NCBI GenBank assembly: GCA_009930445.1
Contig: RZYD01000012.1
Coordinates: 1-22,305, forward strand
Direction of reading: 5' to 3'
Source of the DNA: Bacteroidia bacterium
Lineage (GTDB): Bacteria > Bacteroidota > Bacteroidia > Bacteroidales > BM520
Length of the DNA: 22,305 bases
Each line of letters opens with the position of its first letter. Positions within the stretch are counted from its first letter, which is position 1. The notes under the pieces are model-generated. The model ran no database searches. It was not told the origin of the DNA and saw nothing but the letters and a program-made list of their open reading frames with translations. Made by a program: the position numbers and the translations under genes. Below are positions 10,099 through 15,942 of this stretch, piece by piece.

Positions 10099-10706
10099 TT
10101 ATCCTCCCATTAATGCTTTTAATCTCGTAAACTCTCCTTTATCAAATCCAGCAAATCCATCGTCCTCACGGACAATTACATCGCCCCTTTCGCGCAATAA
10201 ACCCTGGACAAGTTTATCTGCGCCACCCATTACACTACACACTATTGAGCACATTCTCAAATCTTCTTCTGCCATTATTCTTGATACATTTTGAGACAAT
10301 TCCCAAAACATATAAATTGGCATTTTCATAATAGTGTTTAATGACAAATGATAGAAATGCATAAGTTGACATATGATATAGCCAAAATCTATCTTTTCTA
10401 TCTCTGGGACATTAGAGGCTGCTATTTTCCCTCAGAATCCTTGTCGGGATCGCCGCCCTGCGAAATAGAGATAAGAGCAGACAGTTCACCAATCTCAAGA
10501 TCAGTCAATTCATCTTCAGTCATATCGGTCAATTTGGTAAGAACCTTAACCATAACATCAATACGAGAATCATCATCTAAAGCCTTCTTCATCTCATCGG
10601 TGAACGGCTTCAATTCCTTAACCTTCATGCCGCGAATAGAGTGTTCAACGCCATTAGAAACAAACTTCTTACGATTCGAAAACTTATCAAGATTCATAAT
10701 TTCCAT
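10099..10706 (-). CDS. Tail assembly chaperone, G-T fusion made by -1 frameshift
   Basis: Reading starts at ATG 10706, continues to the slippery heptamer at 10425-10431, slips back one base and continues in the -1 frame to the stop at 10099. The product would be 202 residues: 94 from the G-like frame plus 108 from the T-like frame. The -1 frame is open right from the slip point (IAASNVPEIEKIDFGYI...) through the otherwise unexplained small reading frame ending in RLKALMGG, and has no credible start of its own with a ribosome binding site. By analogy with lambda gpG/gpGT, the minor fusion and the major short form hold the tape measure and recruit tail tube subunits, and are absent from the finished virion. 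The stop is 3 nt before the tape-measure start. Confidence 0.85.
10422..10706 (-). CDS. Tail assembly chaperone, short G-like product
   Basis: The unshifted reading gives a 94-residue, acidic, helical protein (MEIMNLDKFSNRKKF to SQGGDPDKDSEGK) ending at a TAG directly after the slippery sequence. Size and location between the major tail protein and the tape measure match gpG-type chaperones. Start ATG 10706 has an AAGGAG ribosome binding site followed by an A-run. In the lambda system this form is in large excess over the frameshifted form. Confidence 0.85.
   Translation of the reverse strand: MEIMNLDKFSNRKKFVSNGVEHSIRGMKVKELKPFTDEMKKALDDDSRIDVMVKVLTKLTDMTEDELTDLEIGELSALISISQGGDPDKDSEGK
10425..10431 (-). 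promoter_or_regulatory. -1 ribosomal frameshift slippery site GGGAAAA
   Basis: The zero-frame codons GAG GGA AAA TAG contain the heptamer G GGA AAA, which fits X XXY YYZ exactly. It lies directly before the zero-frame stop. Lambda uses GGGAAAG at the equivalent place. An AAGGA Shine-Dalgarno-like stretch lies six bases upstream and could stimulate slipping; downstream, CTCT/AGAG can form only a weak stem. Confidence 0.85.
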
Positions 10707-10724
10707 TTTTTTTTCTCCTTGTGC

Positions 10725-10744
10725 ATGGGGGCCTATGCCCCCAT
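10725..10744 (-). terminator. Strong GC hairpin after major tail gene
   Basis: ATGGGGGC and GCCCCCAT form a perfect 8-bp stem with a 4-base loop in the gap between the major tail protein and the chaperone gene. No U-tract follows on the transcribed strand (next bases GCACAAGGAG), so it may protect the 3' end of the major tail message or attenuate rather than fully terminate. Confidence 0.6.
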
Positions 10745-10745
10745 T

Positions 10746-10767
10746 ATATCGAATATTTTATATATTA
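10746..10767 (-). repeat. Recurrent AT-rich intergenic motif, copy after major tail gene
   Basis: On the transcribed strand it reads TAATATATAAAA, then TATTCGATAT. It begins just after the major tail protein stop and ends next to the hairpin. Near-identical copies follow the capsid gene (14035-14056) and precede terS (19762-19784), with a partial copy at 15922-15942. Function unknown; late promoter element or RNA processing site are possibilities. Confidence 0.55.
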
Positions 10768-10768
10768 A

Positions 10769-11281
10769 TTAAGGCGCAGTATAACCAAAAGTAACCCATC
10801 CATCAGTCCCCTTCAGGGCACGGAAGGTGATCTCATATACGCGCACGTTTTCTTTTTCGAATGAAAATTCAAGTGACGGCTTCGGAACTGCGTAATGAAC
10901 AGTAATCTTTTCAGAAGCCCCACCAGCAATAGGAGTTATAATTAATTCATATTGACTGTCGGCACCAAGACCGGCAGACGGGATCATTGATCCGCCAGAA
11001 GCACCAGACAACGCCAACGCCTGTGTGTCTCCTGTTCCAGTAAGTGTTGCTCCAGGGAAAAGATTCACGAATTTCGACAAATCATATTCGGCCATAGGAA
11101 CCGTAACTTCAAAAGACTGCGACGTGATCAATTCATCAAGAGCCGCATCAGCCTGATCAACCTTTTTTTCGATTGATTCGGCAGAATATGAAACCTTCAC
11201 AAATCCACTGGTATAACCAAGATCGGTCCCCTTGTACGAAACATTACAAACGCCCATTTTAACTAACGATGAGTCAGCCAT
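10769..11281 (-). CDS. Major tail (tube) protein
   Basis: The 170-residue, beta-rich product lies just before the frameshifted chaperone, the standard position of the tail tube protein, and has the family layout: an N-terminal strand pair (VCNVSYKGTDLGYTSGFVKVSY), a helix-containing middle, and a C-terminal region ending in VRVYEITFRALKGTDGWVTFGY. Codon use is GC-richer than in the neighbouring minor tail genes, as often seen for abundant structural proteins. The AGGAG site before ATG 11281 overlaps the stop of the upstream gene. A strong hairpin follows the gene. Hundreds of copies would stack as rings to form the tail tube. Confidence 0.85.
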   Translation of the reverse strand: MADSSLVKMGVCNVSYKGTDLGYTSGFVKVSYSAESIEKKVDQADAALDELITSQSFEVTVPMAEYDLSKFVNLFPGATLTGTGDTQALALSGASGGSMIPSAGLGADSQYELIITPIAGGASEKITVHYAVPKPSLEFSFEKENVRVYEITFRALKGTDGWVTFGYTAP

Positions 11282-11292
11282 GTATATTTCTC

Positions 11293-11682
11293 CTATATAA
11301 TAACGTAATAAACACCAAACTTAAAAATAACCACCTGCAAACCATCAGTCATGGTTTGTTCAATTGGATATGGATAAGCAACAGCCTCAACTTCTTTTAT
11401 TTGATAGACAATTTCATTGTATGAAAAATTACCTCTAATATCATAAATAAAAGAAAACATCCTATTTCCAAAATCAATAGCATCTTTAACCCTCCAACCA
11501 TTTATATTTACATGAAGTCTTGCGTATCTCATGTTTTTAATAGATTTTACCGGATTAGTATTTGCTATTGTCTTCAAAACAACATTTTTATTTCCAACAG
11601 CCTTTTCCAAAAAGAAAGACTCACCAGAGATCAATTCTGGAAAATTTATCAAAATACTGTCGGCTAATACTTTTGAAATCAT
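11293..11682 (-). CDS. Probable tail terminator / tail completion protein
   Basis: This 129-residue protein begins four bases inside the gp10-like gene (ATGA overlap) and ends just before the major tail gene. Length and position match gpU-type tail terminators (lambda U is of similar size), which cap the growing tail tube and prepare it for joining to the head. The sequence shows an early helix (MISKVLADSILINFPEL) and several beta strands (YARLHVNINGW, LQVVIFKFGVYYVI), compatible with that fold, but I recognise no diagnostic motif. Another head-tail joining function cannot be excluded. Confidence 0.55.
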   Translation of the reverse strand: MISKVLADSILINFPELISGESFFLEKAVGNKNVVLKTIANTNPVKSIKNMRYARLHVNINGWRVKDAIDFGNRMFSFIYDIRGNFSYNEIVYQIKEVEAVAYPYPIEQTMTDGLQVVIFKFGVYYVII

Positions 11683-12092
11683 TTTAGGTTATCCTTGACG
11701 TATTTCGTTAAATCAAATTTTGTCTCAAGAACTGCTCTTTCTATAAATTCACCGCCAACAATAACGTCAACGCTCTTCTGCTTTTCAACAGATTTATCAC
11801 CAAGATTCCATTCTCCTGCTGGAGAAATATTTCCACTGGCTTCTTTGCCATAATGTTTTCCATTCTCATCTATAGGATCTGTTGACACTACAAATTCTGC
11901 TGTGTTTCCCGTCATCTTAAAATCAAGAGAAAAACTTTCCTCTAATTCGCCAGAATCTCTTGGGGCCATTTTCTTGGCTGTTTCACAAATCTCCCTTGCA
12001 TATTCATACATCCCATCTCCTACTAAAGTATGAATATCATCAAGGTGATTTATTAGTTTTCTTTTAAAAGCATAAAGCCTATTGTTATACAT
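11679..12092 (-). CDS. HK97 gp10-like head-tail joining / neck protein
   Basis: The segment YEYAREICETAKKMAPRDSGELEESF at about residues 29-54 is the hallmark of HK97 gp10-like proteins, where a helix carries an AP.DTG/SGxLxxS-type motif. The later part (FVVSTDPIDENGKHYGKEASG) matches the usual strand region with a conserved Tyr, and GGEFIERAVLE the C-terminal helix. The family is found at the head-tail junction of siphophages (lambda Z-type). The 137-residue length is normal. Start ATG 12092 directly follows the TAA of the upstream gene, with AAGGA eight bases upstream; it overlaps the next gene by ATGA. Confidence 0.8.
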   Translation of the reverse strand: MYNNRLYAFKRKLINHLDDIHTLVGDGMYEYAREICETAKKMAPRDSGELEESFSLDFKMTGNTAEFVVSTDPIDENGKHYGKEASGNISPAGEWNLGDKSVEKQKSVDVIVGGEFIERAVLETKFDLTKYVKDNLK

Positions 12093-12419
12093 TTAGTGTT
12101 CCTTCACTATTAATTCATAGTGGTGCGGAGTTCCAAAAAAATCTTTTACAATTACCTTCATGACCAATTCGTAAACAATATCTTCAATTCTGAACATTTT
12201 ATATTCTTTCTTGCCAAAACTAATGTATGGTTCAGAATTTCTATATGGGATATACAGCTTGGTTTCATATCTATTTTCTTTGGTTGTTGCGGTTGTATTC
12301 TCCGATATAATCTGAGTTGACATGATTCTACAATCCAAAGAAGTTTCAGAAGTTGGAATAATATCCCCAAAAACATCAATCTGGTTTTCAATCACGTATA
12401 TTTTATCGGTTAAGATCAT
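12093..12419 (-). CDS. Probable head-closure (stopper) protein
   Basis: I place the start at ATG 12419, with GAGGAG five bases upstream; an in-frame TTG at 12431 overlaps this ribosome binding site and is unlikely. The 108-residue product is beta-rich (DKIYVIENQIDVFGD, YETKLYIPYR, HYELIVKEH), compatible with the small beta-barrel stopper proteins that bind below the adaptor ring. The call rests mainly on gene order between the MuF-like and gp10-like genes. It overlaps the upstream gene by 17 nt. Confidence 0.5.
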   Translation of the reverse strand: MILTDKIYVIENQIDVFGDIIPTSETSLDCRIMSTQIISENTTATTKENRYETKLYIPYRNSEPYISFGKKEYKMFRIEDIVYELVMKVIVKDFFGTPHHYELIVKEH

Positions 12420-13257
12420 CTTGCTCCTCAATTACACTAATAAGATGCGAACAGTTTGGATGCCAAATTTTACCTCCATCAGAGATTTCATATATTGATG
12501 GAAGATTTTTGTTTTTACCAGATATTGAAATAAGGGTTCCATCATATTTAGAACATTTGTTTTCGCCAGCACATTCAAGAATTTTTGCCGTATCAAAACC
12601 ATCAGTGATCATTGCATATATATATGAATCAAGCTCGACAGAACTCATTGTCGATCTTGCTAACATTTCAAAATATCCTCCAGCATCACGCTTTCTATTT
12701 AGTTTATCCTCAAACACAAACATTATGTCAGTATGGTTTGAAGACACACAAATCTCACGCGCCTTGTTTCTGGAGATGTTTTCGTATTTCATTAGCCTTT
12801 GTATTTTAATGCAATCAGACCTAATTGAGGACCATATTTGATTCAACATCCTGTCTCTTTGTGTCAAAATATAACCATTAATATCTTCAATATATAAATA
12901 CACCGTGTCTGCATATCCATTCGGGTCCACGCTACTTTTTAAATTTATACTTCGCGCATCTTTTTTTTCAGACCTAATTGAATAATTAGCCAACAAAATG
13001 CATTTCTTCAAAAGATTTTTGTTTAACTTTGAAACAAAGTCGTCAATTATAGACTTAATTTCTCGCTTAATCTTACGATTAAATATATTGGTCCCATATT
13101 TTTTATCATTTCTATATTTAATCATGGCTACATATATTTTATTAACCATGTTTAAATATGATTCTCTTGTCTGTCTTAGGACTATTAATTTTATAGTCCT
13201 ATCCTTGCTTGTCCTTTGTAAATAATACTCTTCAAAACCACTGATTTTTTCGGCCAT
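12403..13257 (-). CDS. MuF-like minor head protein (head morphogenesis)
   Basis: The C-terminal part of this 284-residue protein matches the phage Mu gpF / SPP1 gp7 type head morphogenesis domain: GGYFEMLARSTM at 193-204, ILECAGENKCSKYDG at 226-240 with Cys229 and Cys235, and GKIWHPNCSH at 262-271. The N-terminal 150 residues are Lys/Arg/Ile-rich and helical. MuF-type proteins are minor head components, in some phages ejected with DNA. They usually lie next to the portal gene; here the gene is downstream of the capsid and adaptor-like genes. Start ATG 13257 has AGAGG seven bases upstream, overlapping the stop of the preceding gene. Codon use is strongly AT-rich compared with the capsid gene. 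Confidence 0.7.
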   Translation of the reverse strand: MAEKISGFEEYYLQRTSKDRTIKLIVLRQTRESYLNMVNKIYVAMIKYRNDKKYGTNIFNRKIKREIKSIIDDFVSKLNKNLLKKCILLANYSIRSEKKDARSINLKSSVDPNGYADTVYLYIEDINGYILTQRDRMLNQIWSSIRSDCIKIQRLMKYENISRNKAREICVSSNHTDIMFVFEDKLNRKRDAGGYFEMLARSTMSSVELDSYIYAMITDGFDTAKILECAGENKCSKYDGTLISISGKNKNLPSIYEISDGGKIWHPNCSHLISVIEEQDDLNR

Positions 13258-13260
13258 ACG

Positions 13261-13755
13261 TTAGCCTCTTGAAAGTGTTAATGAAAGATCAATAAAATAA
13301 GATAAAACAGAAATCGCACCCGGAGCAAACTTCTTATATGGATTGTATGATGGACTTCGAGATACACTCGTTTCAGCTGAATATGATTCTCCGGTTATTC
13401 CGGTGATTGAGGCTCTTGCGGCATAATCTATTTGATTTGCATATTTATTGTAATATATTGCCTGTATTAAGCACGCCTCTTTGACCTCATTCATTCCGTC
13501 TATGGCAATACCATTTTTATCATAGGCTGAAACTGGGAATTTTCTATTCTGCGTAGCGATTTTTTTATCATAAGCAATCTTTAGCTTATCTATTGTTTTT
13601 GTCGCCTCAAATAAAAGTCTTGTCTTCGTGTCATCATCCAATGTTGACCATCCACCATCATCAAGCAAATCATCAGCAAGAGCATCAGCATCATCAAGCG
13701 TCAAATAGCTATTTGAATTAACACCACCAACATCTGCCACTATTTGACTTGGCAT
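13261..13755 (-). CDS. Probable head-tail adaptor protein
   Basis: This 164-residue protein opens with a conserved-looking NSYLTLDDADALADDLL segment and a helix LLFEATKTIDKL near 48-59, then VKEACLIQAIYYNKY near 92-106. This is the pattern of phage proteins placed just after the major capsid gene that form the adaptor ring on the portal (HK97 gp6 / SPP1 gp15 role). The N-terminal pattern is also seen in phage proteins labelled DnaT-like, which may be the same structural group. ATG 13755 has a GGAAGA site eight bases upstream. The next gene starts 4 nt after its stop. Confidence 0.55.
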   Translation of the reverse strand: MPSQIVADVGGVNSNSYLTLDDADALADDLLDDGGWSTLDDDTKTRLLFEATKTIDKLKIAYDKKIATQNRKFPVSAYDKNGIAIDGMNEVKEACLIQAIYYNKYANQIDYAARASITGITGESYSAETSVSRSPSYNPYKKFAPGAISVLSYFIDLSLTLSRG

Positions 13756-13758
13756 AGA

Positions 13759-13998
13759 TTATTCTTCCGTTTTAATTTTCTTTGTTTTTTTAACCTTATG
13801 GTGTTCGCTATCAACAGATTCGTTGATGACCACTTCGCTTTTAACCTCAAATGTGTCTTCTGCTTTTACCTCTGCTTTTACCTCTGCTTTTACCTCTGCT
13901 TTTACCTCTGCTTTTACCTCTGCTTTTACCTCTGCTTTTTCAGAAGTCTTCACGGCATCGGCCATTCTCCTACGCAAATTATGTCCTGTAAGACTCAT
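13759..13998 (-). CDS. Small charged protein with EVKA repeats, downstream of capsid gene
   Basis: The 79-residue product starts MSLTGHNLRRRMADAVKTSEK, continues with six perfect EVKA tetrapeptides (about residues 22-45) and ends in a Lys-rich tail (KVKKTKKIKTEE). The N-terminus resembles short phage proteins often encoded directly after the major capsid gene, whose role is unclear (capsid accessory or head-tail junction). The central repeat is probably a charged helix or disordered linker. ATG 13998 has a GGAGG site four bases upstream, and the start lies just below the hairpin after the capsid gene. I do not assign a function. Confidence 0.65.
   Translation of the reverse strand: MSLTGHNLRRRMADAVKTSEKAEVKAEVKAEVKAEVKAEVKAEVKAEDTFEVKSEVVINESVDSEHHKVKKTKKIKTEE
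13861..13932 (-). repeat. Six-copy 12-bp tandem repeat inside coding sequence
   Basis: The unit GAGGTAAAAGCA (transcribed strand; codons E V K A) is repeated six times without a mismatch, followed upstream by a degenerate copy (GAAAAAGCA). Exact identity at third positions points to recent slippage expansion. Because the unit is a multiple of three, copy number can vary without breaking the frame. Confidence 0.95.
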
Positions 13999-14012
13999 TA
14001 TGCCTCCAATAA

Positions 14013-14038
14013 ATATGGGGCGATTTCTCGCCCCATAT
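14013..14038 (-). terminator. Strong GC hairpin after major capsid gene
   Basis: A perfect 11-bp stem (ATATGGGGCGA / TCGCCCCATAT) closed by a GAAA tetraloop lies 16 nt after the capsid stop. The bases after it are TTATTGGAGG, so there is no clear U-tract; a role in stabilising the capsid mRNA 3' end or partial termination seems more likely than full termination. Confidence 0.6.
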
Positions 14039-14056
14039 CGATAATTTTATATATTA
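14035..14056 (-). repeat. Recurrent AT-rich intergenic motif, copy after capsid gene
   Basis: Read on the transcribed strand as TAATATATAAAA then TTATCGATAT; its first TAA is the capsid stop codon and its last four bases enter the hairpin stem. It matches the copies at 10746-10767 and 19762-19784. Confidence 0.55.
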
Positions 14057-15037
14057 GTTGGTGATCAGAGCAGCCATAGGAACATTTTTGCGCTCAAACA
14101 CGCGGGTCCAAGCAGTAGCACCAGCCAACTCAGCGTTGGTCGGAGACTGACCGGCAACAGTGCCAACAAACTTATAACCCATGGGATGCATCAGGAAGTG
14201 ACGACGGTTGACGAAATATTCAACGCCCTCGCCATCAGCAGCCAATTCGTCACGATCAATAGCAACCGGAACCTTCGCAGATGTTTCACCATAAGCAATA
14301 GAACCAGGAGCGAACAGATACGTGGTATAGGTTTTCTCAGTTCCATTGGTTCCAGTAGGCAGGGCGTCAGAAACGACCACGCGCATACCCATATAGGTCG
14401 GGATCACGACTTCGCCGCGAGCATTCGGGATAAACTGAATCAAATTCTGTTTCTGGAGTTCCTGATACACTTTTGAATGCACAGCAATAACGCGGATGTC
14501 ATCAGCGGCATCGCCCATCGTGCCCTTGGCATCAATGATAGCACCAGCAGAGATCTTCACGGCATCGACAGCGGTTGCAGCTGATACGTTCAACACGGAA
14601 TCAGCTATGGTATCAGCACCACCAAAAACGCCATTTAAGGTTGAAATCAAGGTGTTCTGAATTTTACGGTTCCAGAACGGGGCGATGCGTTCAGCAACAA
14701 CACGCATTGGATCGTCACCGGCCAAAATACCGGCCAGATCAGCAGCACCAAAAGACACGGCACGACGACAGATGACAGCGATCTGTTCTGCGGCATCAAC
14801 ATTATTCGGAACAATGCTGGAGGCGGGATTATCAGAAGTCACCTGATCATTTCCATCCAAATCATGCCAGAAGGGCATCTGAATGGTTTTACCACCATTA
14901 GCCATTTTGGCCTCAATGGCGGCATCAGTAACCACAATGCCACTCTCGAAGAACGCGGAAAGCTCCTTGGTCTTCTCAACGACATAGGGCATGAATACTT
15001 CAGGAATCAGAACGTCAGAAATGCTAGTAATAGCCAT
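14054..15037 (-). CDS. Major capsid protein
   Basis: The 327-residue product follows the scaffold gene and has the sequence of a phage coat protein of the HK97 fold: an N-terminal DVLIPEVFMPYVVEKTKELSAFFESG helix region, ANGGKTIQMPFWHDLDG near residues 46-62, RRAVSFGAADLAGILAGDDPM near 91-111, and a C-terminal YFVNRRHFLMHPMGYKF. It most resembles the coat protein family grouped with Gp13-like major capsid proteins. It builds the icosahedral shell. Codon use is clearly GC-richer than most of the window, in keeping with high expression. AGAGG lies nine bases before ATG 15037. A hairpin with an 11-bp stem follows the gene. Confidence 0.9.
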   Translation of the reverse strand: MAITSISDVLIPEVFMPYVVEKTKELSAFFESGIVVTDAAIEAKMANGGKTIQMPFWHDLDGNDQVTSDNPASSIVPNNVDAAEQIAVICRRAVSFGAADLAGILAGDDPMRVVAERIAPFWNRKIQNTLISTLNGVFGGADTIADSVLNVSAATAVDAVKISAGAIIDAKGTMGDAADDIRVIAVHSKVYQELQKQNLIQFIPNARGEVVIPTYMGMRVVVSDALPTGTNGTEKTYTTYLFAPGSIAYGETSAKVPVAIDRDELAADGEGVEYFVNRRHFLMHPMGYKFVGTVAGQSPTNAELAGATAWTRVFERKNVPMAALITN

Positions 15038-15060
15038 AATTTAATACCTCTTTAATTTGT

Positions 15061-15861
15061 TTATTTTCTGTTTGCCTCGGCCTTGAGCTTTTCAGCAAGG
15101 CCGGGATCGGACTTAAAAATCTGACCCTGTAGAGTCAGATTAAAGGTTTCCTTCTTCCACGGATTGTTAATTGCCTTCCCCTGGAAGGAATTTCGGGAAC
15201 CAGCCCCAAAGGTCGCGCCTTCAAACAGATGCGCGTGCTCCTCCATCATTTTAAGTTCTGCAATTCGTTCAGCGACAGTCATCGGTTTTGCAGTCTTGGT
15301 ACTGATGCGCTCTGTGCCATCAGTATCCAGAATGAAAATGGAACGTCTTCCAGTGTTATCATCCTTCCGCACAACCGCCTCCGACATGATGGCCATTTCT
15401 ACATATCGAGGGTTGATAGCCTTTGCGGACGCAGCCGCAATGCTGATTTCGTTTCGCAGGATTGTATCGCCAAGATCAGCCTCTAGCCGCTCAATGGTTT
15501 TCTGAAGATTGGTGATCAGAGAATCCTTGTCCTGCAAAGCCTTTGCATGCTCGGCCTGCATACGGGACGCCAGCTTCTCCCATTCACCATTCTTTTCAGC
15601 TTTTTCACGCTCAAGACGATCTTGTTCAGCCTTGAGCTTTTCAACTTCTGACAAATCAACGCCAGAAAACTTCTTCTCCATCTCTTCCATCTTCGTCTGG
15701 AGATCCCTCACCTGATTACGATACTTTGCAGACTCCTTTCGCAGCTCCAAAACATGAGATTCTGGAAAAAGCTTCTGATCTGTGTTCGTGTCTGGGTTCG
15801 TATTGATATTGGCGCCGTCAGTCGCATCTGGCGTCTGACCATTGTCGTTCGTGTCACTCAT
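15061..15861 (-). CDS. Capsid scaffold protein
   Basis: This 266-residue protein has a low-complexity Asn/Thr/Asp N-terminus, a central coiled coil (about residues 30-130, with repeated K/E/R heptads such as EKLKAEQDRLEREKAEKNGEW) and a C-terminal part ending KLKAEANRK, the usual shape of scaffold proteins encoded between portal and capsid. It would guide capsid assembly and leave before maturation. I choose ATG 15861, with GGAGG eight bases upstream; an in-frame TTG at 15876 overlaps this ribosome binding site. GC content rises here and stays high through the capsid gene. Confidence 0.85.
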   Translation of the reverse strand: MSDTNDNGQTPDATDGANINTNPDTNTDQKLFPESHVLELRKESAKYRNQVRDLQTKMEEMEKKFSGVDLSEVEKLKAEQDRLEREKAEKNGEWEKLASRMQAEHAKALQDKDSLITNLQKTIERLEADLGDTILRNEISIAAASAKAINPRYVEMAIMSEAVVRKDDNTGRRSIFILDTDGTERISTKTAKPMTVAERIAELKMMEEHAHLFEGATFGAGSRNSFQGKAINNPWKKETFNLTLQGQIFKSDPGLAEKLKAEANRK

Positions 15862-15882
15862 TAAAAAATCCTCCAAAATGTT

Positions 15883-15908
15883 TGTAAAAATATGAGAACC
15901 TGTCTCAT
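15883..15908 (-). terminator. Weak hairpin with U-rich tail before scaffold gene
   Basis: ATGAGA and TCTCAT form a 6-bp stem with a 5-base loop, followed on the transcribed strand by AUUUUUAC. The stem is short, so termination, if any, would be partial. Confidence 0.35.
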
Positions 15909-15921
15909 TGCCTAAATATGT

Positions 15922-15942
15922 TATATCGATAATTTTATCGAA
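15922..15942 (-). repeat. Recurrent AT-rich intergenic motif, copy after portal gene
   Basis: The transcribed strand reads TTCGATAAAATTATCGATATA, beginning right after the portal stop. It shares ATAAAATTATCGATAT with the copy after the capsid gene and is itself an inverted repeat (TCGATAA / TTATCGA). Confidence 0.5.

Noticed and set aside
10099..10362. Independent 87-residue gene upstream of the tape measure
   Set aside because: Its ATG lacks a ribosome binding site and the same frame is open upstream to the slippery heptamer, so it is the shifted part of the chaperone.
10348..10794. Plus-strand frame of 148 residues
   Set aside because: It is antisense to the chaperone gene and crosses the hairpin and intergenic motif; it is a shadow.
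13744..14064. Plus-strand frame with repeated FYLC units, or a CRISPR-like array
   Set aside because: The units are direct 12-bp repeats without spacers and encode EVKA on the coding strand; the plus frame is its complement.
15862..15876. TTG start adding five residues to the scaffold protein
   Set aside because: The TTG overlaps the GGAGG that serves ATG 15861.
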